Part shown: piece by piece, positions 9,615-21,281 of the stretch
Numbering within the stretch: position 1 is the stretch's first letter
Layout: every line of letters starts with the position of its first letter
From: Stenotrophomonas indicatrix
GTDB lineage: Bacteria > Pseudomonadota > Gammaproteobacteria > Xanthomonadales > Xanthomonadaceae
Direction: 5' to 3'
Assembly: GCF_002750975.1 (NCBI RefSeq)
Contig: NZ_PEJS01000001.1
Coordinates: forward strand, 2,976,001 to 3,040,000
Length of the DNA: 64,000 nucleotides
Notes under the pieces: model-generated
The model's database searches: none
What the model was told of the DNA's origin: nothing
What the model saw: the letters and a program-made list of their open reading frames with translations, nothing else
Translations under genes and position numbers: made by a program

Positions 9615-10074
9615 TGGAGCGCCGCGCGCGCTTCGATGGCGAACCGTCCACTGCCCACGGCCGCAACCCATAGCAGCAGCACGCCCAGCGGCACTTCGCT
9701 CAGGTAGAAGAACCAGCTCAGCCAATCCGGCACGCTCAGCCCCGCAGGGATACGCGCGATGCCATCGGTCAGCGCCGCCACCGCGCAGATCGCCGCCAGC
9801 AGCAGTGCCGATGGGCGGCTGAGCAGGCCCAGTACCAGCAGGCCTCCGGCGACCCACTCGATCGCTCGAGCACCGGCGCACTGACTACTGGAAATGGAAT
9901 GCCCGCATCGACCAGCGTGTGCACCATCCGCTCGCGCCCGGCGTCGGTGAATACCTTGTTCCAGCCCGATACGCAGAACATCACCCCGGCGACGACACGG
10001 GCGAGCAGCAACAGGAACGCCTCCACGCCGTGGCGCGGCGGTGGCACGGTAAACAGGCAACGCCAGGAGGGCAT
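9611..10074 (-). pseudogene. DoxX-family membrane protein, frameshifted
   Basis: The first half starts at 10074, with GGAG 5 nt upstream, and encodes MPSWRCLFTVPPP, then the membrane segment AFLLLLARVVAGVMFCVSGW and GIPFPVVSAP. The second half (AIEWVAGGLLVLGLLSRPSA and two more membrane segments) is in another frame and ends at 9611. The frames join around 9865: CTCGAGCGATCGAGTGG would read L-E-A-I-E-W if one more G followed CTCGAG, so a single base is missing. The restored protein would be about 154 residues with four membrane helices, normal for DoxX. This is either a real recent mutation or a sequencing error. Confidence 0.75.
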
Positions 10075-10241
10075 GGCGACTCCGGATTTCGAGGGCATCG
10101 GTCGGAGTGTGCCGTTTGCTGGCCTGCTCGCAGATGAAGCGGGCTGGTCCGTTCGCGACAAACGGCTCTCGCAGTGGTACGCGTTGGAACAATGGCAGCC
10201 GTACAGGCTCGACCCTACGATGCAGGTGTACCGACCTTTCC

Positions 10242-10264
10242 ATCCACGCATGGCGTGGATCTAC
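10242..10264 (-). repeat. SMAG/REP palindrome, ATCCACG class
   Basis: Identical palindrome to that at 9592-9614, ending in CTAC. Its TAG is the stop codon of the NIF3/YqfO-like gene. Confidence 0.8.
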
Positions 10265-10608
10265 CCGGCCAGCAGCAGCTCGATCTCTTCCACCTGCACC
10301 ACCGGCACCTGCCACGGGTGATGCGGCACGATGCCGTGCTCGAGGATGCGCTGTAGCCGCTGCGGATCGCGCGGCAGGCAGAACTCCAGCCGCACGCTGT
10401 CGACCACCTCGGTCTGCCCCGCCTCGCCCTGCGTGGGGATCGCACCCACACGTGGCCGGAACTGTTCGGACCCCGGCGCGGACCACCACATGCCGTGCTC
10501 GTAATCGCCGGCCACCAGTGCATCCACCGAAAGGATGCCCTGCTTCACCGCCTCCAGGGCAGGCACCGGCACGAACACCACCACGCGATACAGCGGCACG
10601 CGTTGCAT
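10261..10608 (-). CDS. NIF3/YqfO-like small protein (PII-like fold)
   Basis: A 115-residue protein resembling the stand-alone insert domain of NIF3/YqfO proteins. The features that suggest this are an N-terminal YRVVVFVPVPALEAVKQGIL, a central GDYEHGMWW and FRPRVGAIPTQG, and a C-terminal PWQVPVVQVEEI. The function is not established. The ATG at 10608 is chosen; a GTG one codon upstream is also possible. The stop codon is provided by the SMAG palindrome. It starts 10 bp after pdxH ends and is probably cotranscribed with it. Confidence 0.75.
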   Translation of the reverse strand: MQRVPLYRVVVFVPVPALEAVKQGILSVDALVAGDYEHGMWWSAPGSEQFRPRVGAIPTQGEAGQTEVVDSVRLEFCLPRDPQRLQRILEHGIVPHHPWQVPVVQVEEIELLLAG

Positions 10609-10617
10609 CACGGTGCC

Positions 10618-11217
10618 TTACGGGTACAACAAGCGCTTGCTCCAGCGACCCTCGGCACCGGCTTCATAGCACCAGCGCTCGTGCAGGCGGAACTGCGCGC
10701 CGTACCAGAACTCGATGCGGTCAGGCACCACCCGCAGTCCACTCCAACCGTCCGGACGCGGCACGTCCTTGCCCTCGAAGCGCGCCTCGACCTCGGCCAC
10801 GCGCGCGTCGAACTCCTCGCGCGAGTTCAACGTCTTCGACTGCAGCGACGCCCACGCGCCGATCTGGCTCATGCGCGGACGGCTGGCGAAATAGGCGTCG
10901 GCCTCGGCATCGGCCACCTGTTCCACGCGTCCCTCGATGCGCACCTGGATGCCGGCCTCGCGCAGGCTGCGCCACAGGAACAGCAGCGCCGCCTGCGGAT
11001 TGGCCTGCAGCTCGTTGCCCTTGTGGCTGTCCAGGTGGGTGTAGAACACGAAGCCGCGCTCATCGAACGCCTTCAACAGCACGGTGCGCGCCGATGGCCG
11101 GCCCTGCACATCGGCGGTCGCCACGGTCATCGCATTGGGCTCGACTTCGCGGCTCTGTTTCGCTTCTTCGAATAGGGCGGCAAAGGTCGACAGGGCTTCG
11201 GCGTACAGGTCGCTCAT
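10618..11217 (-). CDS. pdxH: Pyridoxamine/pyridoxine 5'-phosphate oxidase
   Basis: A 199-residue FMN-dependent oxidase that makes pyridoxal 5'-phosphate, the last step of vitamin B6 synthesis and salvage. Family features include [22 protein letters not shown], the [13 protein letters not shown] segment with the catalytic region, and the C-terminal RLLYP ending. The length is slightly short, with the N-terminal disordered tail trimmed. It is divergent from the kinase gene at 11258 across a 40-bp gap. Confidence 0.95.
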   Translation of the reverse strand: MSDLYAEALSTFAALFEEAKQSREVEPNAMTVATADVQGRPSARTVLLKAFDERGFVFYTHLDSHKGNELQANPQAALLFLWRSLREAGIQVRIEGRVEQVADAEADAYFASRPRMSQIGAWASLQSKTLNSREEFDARVAEVEARFEGKDVPRPDGWSGLRVVPDRIEFWYGAQFRLHERWCYEAGAEGRWSKRLLYP

Positions 11218-11257
11218 GACAGCATTCTTCTCACACGGTTTGGGCTATTGTGGCGGC

Positions 11258-12085
11258 ATGGTCGCCGCTGCGTACATGCCCCAGGTGAAAGGATTCCCCG
11301 AAACAGTGGTCGAGCAGGCGCTGGATGACGCGCTGGGCAGCAGCACAGCCGTTCCAGTATTGGCGATCAGCGGCCTGCAGGGGAGCGGCAAATCGACGCT
11401 GGCCGCGCAGGTGGTCGCCCGTGCCCAGGCGCGTGGCCTGAACGCCGCAACGCTGTCCATCGACGATGTCTACCTGACCCGCGCACAACGCCAGCGCCTT
11501 GCCCGGCAAGTACATCCGTTGTTGATCACCCGTGGTCCACCGGGCACCCACGACCTGCCGCTGGCACATGCGGTACTGGACGCAGTGGCCGCACGACAGC
11601 CCCTGGCCCTGCCCCGCTTCGACAAGCTGGCCGACGAGCGCCTGCCCGAAGCGCAGTGGCCGCAGCTGCAAACGCCGCTGGACCTGCTGGTGTTCGAGGG
11701 CTGGTTCCTGGGAACCCCGGCGCAGGACGATGCCGAACTGGATGTCCCGCTCAACGCCCTGGAGCGCGAGGCCGATGCCGATGGCCGTTGGCGGCGCTGG
11801 TGCAACCAGGCGCTGGCCCGCGACTATCCGGCGCTGTGGCAGCGTTGCGACCGCTTGTGGTTCCTGCAACCCCCTGATTTTTCGGTGGTGCCGCGTTGGC
11901 GCTGGCAGCAGGAGCAGAACCTGCAGGCGGCCCAGCCGGGGCGCCACGGCATGAACCGACCCCAGCTGGAGCGCTTCGTGCAGTACTACGAGCGGGTCAG
12001 CCGGCAGGCGTTGCGTGCGCTGCCGGCCATTGCCGACCGGGTAGTGGCGCTGGATGCCCAGCGCCAGGTGCAAGGGCTGCGCTGA
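11258..12085 (+). CDS. P-loop kinase, D-glycerate 3-kinase-like
   Basis: A 275-residue P-loop protein of the plant-type glycerate kinase/uridine kinase-like group. Walker A is LQGSGKST (about residue 48), followed by the LSIDDVYLT segment. RGPPGTHDLPL and FEGWFLG are hallmarks of the COG4240-type kinases. The likely reaction is phosphorylation of D-glycerate to 3-phosphoglycerate, but the substrate is inferred. The start at 11258 fits the short intergenic gap to divergent pdxH; an ATG six codons further in is an alternative. Confidence 0.8.
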   Translation: MVAAAYMPQVKGFPETVVEQALDDALGSSTAVPVLAISGLQGSGKSTLAAQVVARAQARGLNAATLSIDDVYLTRAQRQRLARQVHPLLITRGPPGTHDLPLAHAVLDAVAARQPLALPRFDKLADERLPEAQWPQLQTPLDLLVFEGWFLGTPAQDDAELDVPLNALEREADADGRWRRWCNQALARDYPALWQRCDRLWFLQPPDFSVVPRWRWQQEQNLQAAQPGRHGMNRPQLERFVQYYERVSRQALRALPAIADRVVALDAQRQVQGLR

Positions 12086-12091
12086 GCAGCC

Positions 12092-12295
12092 TCACTCCAC
12101 CAGGAAGGTGACCCGCAGGTTCACCCGCCATTCGGTGATCTCACCGTTGCCGTCGGTGACCACCTTGGTCTCGTTGATCCAGGCGCCCTGGATGCCCTTG
12201 ACCGTCCCGGACACCTTCTTCAAACCGCTGCGCACTGCGTCCTCCACGCTCTTGGGCGAGGACGCATTGATTTCGATGACCTTGGCAACCGACAT
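12092..12295 (-). CDS. Dodecin family flavin-binding protein
   Basis: A 67-residue protein matching dodecins, small proteins that form hollow dodecamers storing flavins. It shows the usual MSVAKVIEINASSPKS start, the GIQGAWINETKV segment and a beta-strand C terminus ending in NLRVTFLVE. It ends 6 bp from the convergent kinase gene and is divergent from aroK. Confidence 0.9.
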   Translation of the reverse strand: MSVAKVIEINASSPKSVEDAVRSGLKKVSGTVKGIQGAWINETKVVTDGNGEITEWRVNLRVTFLVE

Positions 12296-12393
12296 GGCAG
12301 GCACTCCATCAGGCGCGGGATACCCCGCAGGAACCTCCACCCTGACGTGAAGAACGTAAAGGCCAAGGCACGGAGGTGTTAGCATCAGAGGGC

Positions 12394-12936
12394 ATGAATC
12401 CCGCTCCGAACCTGATCCTGATCGGCCCGATGGGTGCCGGTAAAACCTGCATCGGCCGCCGCCTCGCCGAGCGCTTCACGCTGGACTTCGTCGACGTCGA
12501 CCAGGCCATCGTCGATGCGACCGGGGCCAGCATCCCCACGATCTTCGAGCATTCCGGCGAAGCCGGTTTCCGCGCGCATGAGCGCCAGGCGCTGGCGCAG
12601 GTGCTGGCCGGCCGTGGCCAGCTGGTGTCCACCGGCGGCGGTGCCGTGCTTGACCCGGACAATCGCGCCCTGATCGCCAAGCGAGGCTTTGTCGTCTACC
12701 TGCGGGTCAGCGTCGCAGCCCAGCTGGAGCGTCTGTCACGCGACAAGGCCCGGCCACTGCTGCAGCGGCCGGACCGCGAACAGGTGCTGCATGATCTGGC
12801 CGCGCATCGCGACCCGCTGTATCGCGACCTCGCCGATGTCACTCTTGATACCGACCCGTTTACCGCCGCCGATGCCACTGCCCAGCTTGTCGTCAAGCTG
12901 GCCACGCACTGGCAGCGACAGGACCCCACTGCATGA
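12394..12936 (+). CDS. aroK: Shikimate kinase
   Basis: A 180-residue kinase that phosphorylates shikimate in the pathway to chorismate and aromatic amino acids. It has Walker [13 protein letters not shown], the DVDQAI magnesium and substrate motif, the STGGGAVL shikimate-binding glycines, and the RPLLQ lid. The ATG at 12394 follows AGAGG. Its end overlaps the aroB start by 4 bp (ATGA), so the pair is translationally coupled. Confidence 0.96.
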   Translation: MNPAPNLILIGPMGAGKTCIGRRLAERFTLDFVDVDQAIVDATGASIPTIFEHSGEAGFRAHERQALAQVLAGRGQLVSTGGGAVLDPDNRALIAKRGFVVYLRVSVAAQLERLSRDKARPLLQRPDREQVLHDLAAHRDPLYRDLADVTLDTDPFTAADATAQLVVKLATHWQRQDPTA

Positions 12937-14045
12937 CCTCCCCTGCCCTGCTGCAGGTCGCCGTTGGCGGCGACCGCCCCTATTCCATCACCATCGGTGC
13001 CGGCGCCCAGGCCGACGGCGCTGCATTGGCCAGCCATGTGCGTGGCCGCCATGTCTTGCTGGTCAGCGACAGCGAGGTTGCGCCACGCTATCTGGATGCC
13101 ACCAAGCAGACCCTGCTGGCCGCACGCCCGGACCTGATCCTGGCTGAGCATGTGCTGGCCGCCGGCGAAGCCTCCAAGACCCTGGCCGAGTTCGGCTCGG
13201 TCATCGAAGCGCTGGCCGCGCTCGGCGCGACCCGCGATGCCTGCGTGTTCGCCCTCGGTGGTGGTGTAGTCGGCGATCTCGCCGGCTTTGCCGCGGCCTG
13301 CTGGATGCGCGGCATCGACTGCGTGCAGCTGCCGACCACGCTGCTGGCGATGGTCGACTCCTCGGTGGGCGGCAAGACCGCCGTGGATATCCCGGCCGGC
13401 AAGAACCTGGTCGGTGCGTTCCACCCGCCGCGTGCGGTGATCGCCGATACCCGCGTGCTGGCCACCCTGCCGCCGCGTGAACTGCGCGCAGGCCTGGCCG
13501 AAGTGGTCAAGTACGGCGCGCTGGGCGATGCGGTGTTCTTCGAGTGGCTGCAGCAGCATGCCGACGCACTGGTGGCCGGCGAAGATGCGGTCATCGCCGA
13601 GGCCATCGCCCGCAGCTGCCGGCACAAGGCCGCCATCGTCGAGCGCGATCCCTTCGAGAAGGGCGAACGCGCCCTGCTCAATCTTGGCCATACCTTCGGC
13701 CACGCGATCGAAACCGAACAGGGCTACTCCGCACCGGGGCGCGATGCGCTGAACCACGGTGAGGCCGTAGCGGTGGGCATGGTGCTGGCGGCCCGCCTCG
13801 CCACCCACCTGGGCCTGGCCGACGACGCCGACCGGGTGCGCCTGCAGGCGCTGCTTGAACAGCTTGGCCTGCCGGTGGCAATCCCCGCCGGGCTGGACCC
13901 GCAGGCCCTGCTCGGCCGCATGCGCCTGGACAAGAAGAACGTGGCCGGTCGCCTGCGCCTGGTGCTGTGGCGTGGCATGGGCCGCGCCGAAGTCGTACCG
14001 GACGTGGATGAAGCGGCGGTACTGAAGGTGCTGGGCGCAGGCTGA
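12933..14045 (+). CDS. aroB: 3-dehydroquinate synthase
   Basis: A 370-residue NAD- and metal-dependent enzyme that makes 3-dehydroquinate from DAHP in the shikimate pathway. [13 protein letters not shown], the [18 protein letters not shown] stretch, and the metal-binding [11 protein letters not shown] and [11 protein letters not shown] segments are all present. It is in an operon with aroK (4-bp overlap). Two SMAG elements follow the gene. Confidence 0.97.
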   Translation: MTSPALLQVAVGGDRPYSITIGAGAQADGAALASHVRGRHVLLVSDSEVAPRYLDATKQTLLAARPDLILAEHVLAAGEASKTLAEFGSVIEALAALGATRDACVFALGGGVVGDLAGFAAACWMRGIDCVQLPTTLLAMVDSSVGGKTAVDIPAGKNLVGAFHPPRAVIADTRVLATLPPRELRAGLAEVVKYGALGDAVFFEWLQQHADALVAGEDAVIAEAIARSCRHKAAIVERDPFEKGERALLNLGHTFGHAIETEQGYSAPGRDALNHGEAVAVGMVLAARLATHLGLADDADRVRLQALLEQLGLPVAIPAGLDPQALLGRMRLDKKNVAGRLRLVLWRGMGRAEVVPDVDEAAVLKVLGAG

Positions 14046-14058
14046 CCGCTTCCGCGTT

Positions 14059-14081
14059 CGCCGGGTATGGCCCGGCGCTAC
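14059..14081 (-). repeat. SMAG/REP palindrome, CGCCGGG class
   Basis: CGCCGGG-TATGG-CCCGGCG followed by CTAC, just downstream of aroB. Confidence 0.75.
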
Positions 14082-14100
14082 CTGGGAGGTTTCATGAGGT

Positions 14101-14123
14101 TGCCGGCCAGCGGCCGGCACTAC
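14101..14123 (-). repeat. SMAG/REP palindrome, TGCCGGC class
   Basis: TGCCGGCC-AGC-GGCCGGCA followed by CTAC. Same orientation as the preceding element, 20 bp away. Confidence 0.75.
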
Positions 14124-14173
14124 CGGATCAGCGTTGCGGCAGGGCTCACCTCGCCCCCGCTACAATCGGCGCC

Positions 14174-14413
14174 ATGCACGTCCACCTGCAACAACCCGCC
14201 GACGGTGCCCAGGCACCGCGCTTCCTGCGCCTGACCCTGGTCCCGGACCTGTTCGGCGGCTGGGAACTGCTGCGTGAATCCGGCCGCGTCGGCGCCCGCT
14301 CGCAGCTGCGGCGCGAGCTGTACCTGACGGCCGACGAAGCCCGCCACGCCTACGACAAGGCCCGCGATGCCGAACTGCATCGGGGCTTCCAGATTCTTTC
14401 GCACGGCGACTGA
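14174..14413 (+). CDS. WGR domain small protein
   Basis: A 79-residue protein consisting of a single WGR-like domain. [25 protein letters not shown] contains the W-x-L-x-R-x-x-G-R-x-G pattern, and a helix rich in basic and acidic residues follows. WGR domains bind nucleic acid in larger proteins, but the role of the stand-alone bacterial form is unknown. It lies between aroB and hemE, in the same direction, 37 bp before hemE. Confidence 0.8.
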   Translation: MHVHLQQPADGAQAPRFLRLTLVPDLFGGWELLRESGRVGARSQLRRELYLTADEARHAYDKARDAELHRGFQILSHGD

Positions 14414-14450
14414 CTGCGCCGCTGCTCTTTTCGCCCAAGGAATGCCCACT

Positions 14451-15524
14451 GTGACCAGCCCTCTCCGCAACGATCGCCTGCTGCGCGCCCTGCGCCGCGA
14501 ACCGGTGGACTGCACCCCTGTCTGGCTGATGCGCCAGGCCGGCCGCTACCTGCCGGAATATCGCGCCACCCGGGCCAAGGCCGGCAGCTTCCTGGCCATG
14601 GCCAAGAACCCGGAGATCGCCTGCGAAGTCACCCTGCAGCCGCTGCGCCGCTTCCCGCTGGACGCGGCCATCCTGTTCTCGGACATCCTCACCATTCCCG
14701 ATGCCATGGGCCTGGAGCTGTACTTCGTCGAAGGCGAAGGCCCGAAGTTCCGCCACCCGGTACGCGATGAAGCGGCCATCGCCAGGCTGGCGGTGCCGGA
14801 CATGGAGCAGGATCTGGGCTATGTGATGGACGCGGTGCGCCTGATCCGCCGCGAACTGGATGGCCAGGTGCCGCTGATCGGTTTCTCGGGCAGCCCGTGG
14901 ACGTTGGCCTGCTACATGGTCGAAGGCGGCGGCAGCAAGGATTTCGCGCGCATCAAGGCGATGGCGCTGAACCATCCGCAGGCCCTGCACCGCCTGCTGG
15001 AGGTAACCACCGACGCGGTGATTGCCTACCTCGGCGCACAGCGCGCGGCCGGTGCGCAGGCCCTGCAGGTGTTCGACACATGGGGCGGCGTGCTGTCGCC
15101 GGCGATGTACCGCGAGTTCTCGCTGCGTTATCTGCAGCGCATCGCCGAAGGCCTGGAGCGCGGCGAAGGCAGCGAGCGCACGCCGCTGATCCTGTTCGGC
15201 AAGGGCACCGGCCTGCACCTGGAAGCGCTGTCGCAGACCGGCGCCGATGCGCTCGGCCTGGACTGGACGCTGGACCTGGACGAAGCGCTGCGCCGCACCG
15301 GTGGCCGCGTAGCGCTGCAGGGCAACCTGGATCCGACCACGTTGTATGCCTCGCCTGATGCGATCGCCGCGGCGGCCGCACGCGTGCTCGATACCTATGC
15401 CGCCGGCAACGGTGGTTCGCGCGAGGGCCATGTGTTCAACCTCGGCCACGGCATGTCGCCGGACATGGACCCGGCCCATGTACAGGTGCTGGTCGACGCA
15501 GTGCACGCACACAGCCAACGCTGA
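14451..15524 (+). CDS. hemE: Uroporphyrinogen decarboxylase
   Basis: A 357-residue enzyme that removes four acetate carboxyls from uroporphyrinogen III to give coproporphyrinogen III in heme synthesis. The signatures [16 protein letters not shown] and [16 protein letters not shown] are visible, as is the C-terminal [20 protein letters not shown] start at 14451 is preferred because AAGGAA lies 8 nt upstream. The ATG at 14442 overlaps that Shine-Dalgarno sequence and is the alternative. Confidence 0.96.
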   Translation: MTSPLRNDRLLRALRREPVDCTPVWLMRQAGRYLPEYRATRAKAGSFLAMAKNPEIACEVTLQPLRRFPLDAAILFSDILTIPDAMGLELYFVEGEGPKFRHPVRDEAAIARLAVPDMEQDLGYVMDAVRLIRRELDGQVPLIGFSGSPWTLACYMVEGGGSKDFARIKAMALNHPQALHRLLEVTTDAVIAYLGAQRAAGAQALQVFDTWGGVLSPAMYREFSLRYLQRIAEGLERGEGSERTPLILFGKGTGLHLEALSQTGADALGLDWTLDLDEALRRTGGRVALQGNLDPTTLYASPDAIAAAAARVLDTYAAGNGGSREGHVFNLGHGMSPDMDPAHVQVLVDAVHAHSQR

Positions 15525-15615
15525 GCATCGCGCAGGCAATCACGGCGCGATGTTGATCGCGCCGTGACCCGCAGTGCGCGATCATGGCGCCCCCACGTTG
15601 CACCGGCCACGCCCC

Positions 15616-17025
15616 ATGTCCACAGCGCCATCGACCTACACCCGCCAGCGTCCCCTGCTGTGGCTGGTTTCGCTGGCGATCTTCATGCAGATGCTGGACT
15701 CGACCATCGTCAACACGGCCTTGCCGGCGATGGCGGCCAGCCTCGGCGAAAGCCCGCTGCAGATGCAGTCGGTGGTCTTCAGCTACGCGCTGGCAGTGGC
15801 CACCTTCATTCCCGCCTCCGGCTGGATCGCCGACCGCTACGGCACCCGACGCACCTTCCTGGTGGCGATCATCCTGTTCACCCTCGGCTCGCTGGCCTGC
15901 GCAATGGCGCAGCAGCTGCATCAGCTGGTGGCCGCGCGCGTACTGCAGGGCATCGGCGGCGCGATGCTGCTGCCGGTCGGGCGCCTGGCGGTGATGCGCT
16001 CGGTGCCACGCGAGGACTTCCTGCGTGCGATGAGCTTCATCGCCATTCCCGCACTGGTGGGTCCGCTGATCGGCCCCACGCTGGGTGGTTGGCTGGTCGA
16101 GATCGCCTCGTGGCACTGGGTGTTCCTGATCAACCTGCCGATCGGCGTCATCGGCTTCATCGCGGCGATGAAGATCATGCCCGACCACTACGCCAGCCAC
16201 CGCACCCGGTTCGACCTTCGCGGCTACGCCATGCTGGCGTTTGCGATGGTGGTGCTGTCGCTGGCACTGGATGGGATTTCCGGGCTCGGCACACCACACG
16301 CGCTGGTGATGCTGATGACCGTGGCCGGCCTGGCCGCGCTGGTCGGTTACTGGCTGCACGCGGCAAATTCAACGGCACCGCTGTTCTCCCTGGCACTGTT
16401 CCGCGTGCCCAGCTACCGCATCGGCATTCTCGGCAACCTGTTCTCGCGCATCGGCAGCAGTGCCATGCCGATGCTGATTCCGCTGCTGCTGCAGGTCGGC
16501 CTTGGCCTCGGGCCGATGAACGCCGGCCTGATGATGGTGCCGGTGGCCGCCGCAGGCATGGTGTCGAAGAAGCTGGCGGTGAAACTGGTTGAACGCTACG
16601 GCTATCGCCGCGTGCTGATGACCAACACCGTGCTGGTCGGCCTGGCGATGGCCAGCTTCATCCTGATGACACCGGGCCAGCACCTGGCCGTGCGCCTGCT
16701 GCAGCTGGCGTTCTTCGGTGCGGTCAATTCGCTGCAGTTCACCGTGATGAACACCGTCACCCTGCGCGACCTCGACCGCGAGTTCGCCAGTTCCGGCAAC
16801 AGCCTGCTGTCGATGGTGATGATGCTCGCCGCCGGCTTCGGTGCAGCCGCCGCAGGCAGCCTGCTGGCCGCATTCGGCACGCAGCTGGAAGGCCACGGCG
16901 CTACGGCTGCGCTGCACGCCACGTTCCTGTGCGTGGGCGCGATCACGCTCACGTCGACGCTGATCTTCTGGCAGTTGCCCGACACCAAGCCCGAGCCGCG
17001 CCAGGTAGAAGAAGTAGCGGAATAG
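15616..17025 (+). CDS. DHA2-family multidrug exporter, MdtD-like
   Basis: A 469-residue MFS protein with about 14 predicted membrane helices. The family markers LDSTIVNTALPAMA (helix 1, DHA2 motif D1), GWIADRYGTRRTF (motif A) and LVGPLIGPTLGGWL (motif C of drug exporters) are visible. The length and motifs resemble E. coli MdtD, but the substrate is unknown. It is monocistronic and convergent with the sensor kinase gene across a repeat-rich gap. Confidence 0.88.
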   Translation: MSTAPSTYTRQRPLLWLVSLAIFMQMLDSTIVNTALPAMAASLGESPLQMQSVVFSYALAVATFIPASGWIADRYGTRRTFLVAIILFTLGSLACAMAQQLHQLVAARVLQGIGGAMLLPVGRLAVMRSVPREDFLRAMSFIAIPALVGPLIGPTLGGWLVEIASWHWVFLINLPIGVIGFIAAMKIMPDHYASHRTRFDLRGYAMLAFAMVVLSLALDGISGLGTPHALVMLMTVAGLAALVGYWLHAANSTAPLFSLALFRVPSYRIGILGNLFSRIGSSAMPMLIPLLLQVGLGLGPMNAGLMMVPVAAAGMVSKKLAVKLVERYGYRRVLMTNTVLVGLAMASFILMTPGQHLAVRLLQLAFFGAVNSLQFTVMNTVTLRDLDREFASSGNSLLSMVMMLAAGFGAAAAGSLLAAFGTQLEGHGATAALHATFLCVGAITLTSTLIFWQLPDTKPEPRQVEEVAE

Positions 17026-17111
17026 AGGGTTCGGCAGGGCTGCGCCCTGCACCTGCAGATGCCGAAGCAAGGGCGACGGCAACAGCAACAGCAGGTATTC
17101 CGTGGGATGGC

Positions 17112-17286
17112 GGGGCGGTGTCGAATTGCGGGGACGCCGCAAGTACGTCCCTGTAGGCTTGGCAGCCGCTTGCTCGTGTGCGCTTTCCTGCGCACACGGC
17201 AAGACCGGGGTTGGGCGTCCTGCCCAACCCGCCCGAGGCATGCCTCGGGCCCATGCGGCTGACACCCCGCAATCCGACACCGCCCC
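17112..17286 (+). repeat. Variable-stem hairpin element, copy 1 (expanded)
   Basis: Arms GGGGCGGTGTCG-A-ATTGCGGGG at 17112-17133 pair with 17265-17286. The core contains ACGCCGCAAGTACGTCCCTG and TAGGCTTGG. Extra nested hairpins sit where other copies have only a CATCCATG palindrome: CGTGTGCGC/GCGCACACG, GGTTGGGC/GCCCAACC and CCCGAGGCATGCCTCGGG. CTGACAG follows on the inner side. Convergent intergenic region. Confidence 0.8.
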
Positions 17287-17378
17287 ACCTCTGACAGTTT
17301 TCCGGTGGCTGATGGGTCCACGCCATGCGCGGATGCTGTTCTTTCAATTGTCGAAATATTCGATTTCGACGGAGATTC

Positions 17379-17401
17379 ATCCACGCATGGCGTGGATCTA
17401 C
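17379..17401 (-). repeat. SMAG/REP palindrome, ATCCACG class
   Basis: ATCCACGCATGGCGTGGAT followed by CTAC, lying between hairpin copies 1 and 2. A related palindrome GTCGACC-AA-GGTCGAC follows at 17404-17420. Confidence 0.75.
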
Positions 17402-17471
17402 GTGTCGACCAAGGTCGACACCCACCAAGAGCAGGCCATGCCATTCCGAGAGTTCGCGGAAATCTGTCGAA

Positions 17472-17573
17472 GGCGGGGTGGGTCCGGTTGCGGGGGCGTG
17501 AGCCGCATGGATGCGGCGACCGAGCTTACATGGACATACTTGCAGCGTCCCCCGCCACCGGACCCACCCCGCC
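17472..17573 (-). repeat. Variable-stem hairpin element, copy 2
   Basis: Inverted relative to copy 1. Arms at 17472-17498 and 17546-17573 (GGCGGGGTGGGTCCGGT and its complement) pair almost perfectly. The core on the minus strand reads GCAAGTATGTCCATGTAAGC and CCGCATCCATGCGG. Together with copy 1 it fills most of the 629-bp gap between the exporter and the sensor kinase. Confidence 0.8.
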
Positions 17574-17654
17574 ATCCCACGGAATGCCAGCTTTTGCTTT
17601 TGCTTTTGCTTTGCCGTTGATTCGGCGGGTGCAGGGCGCAGCCCTGCCTAACCC

Positions 17655-21185
<3,531 letters not shown>

Positions 21186-21281
21186 CGATGGCCTCCTCAC
21201 GCTGCTGTTGATGATGCCCACGCCGTGGGCGTCGGCATGGTAAACCGAAAGCTGCGCGATTCACGCCGCAGGATGCCGTAC

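Noticed and set aside
17026..17654. Small protein-coding frames inside the hairpin elements (sequences such as KYVPVGLAA)
   Set aside because: They arise from the conserved repeat core being open in several frames and recur at every copy without start signals.
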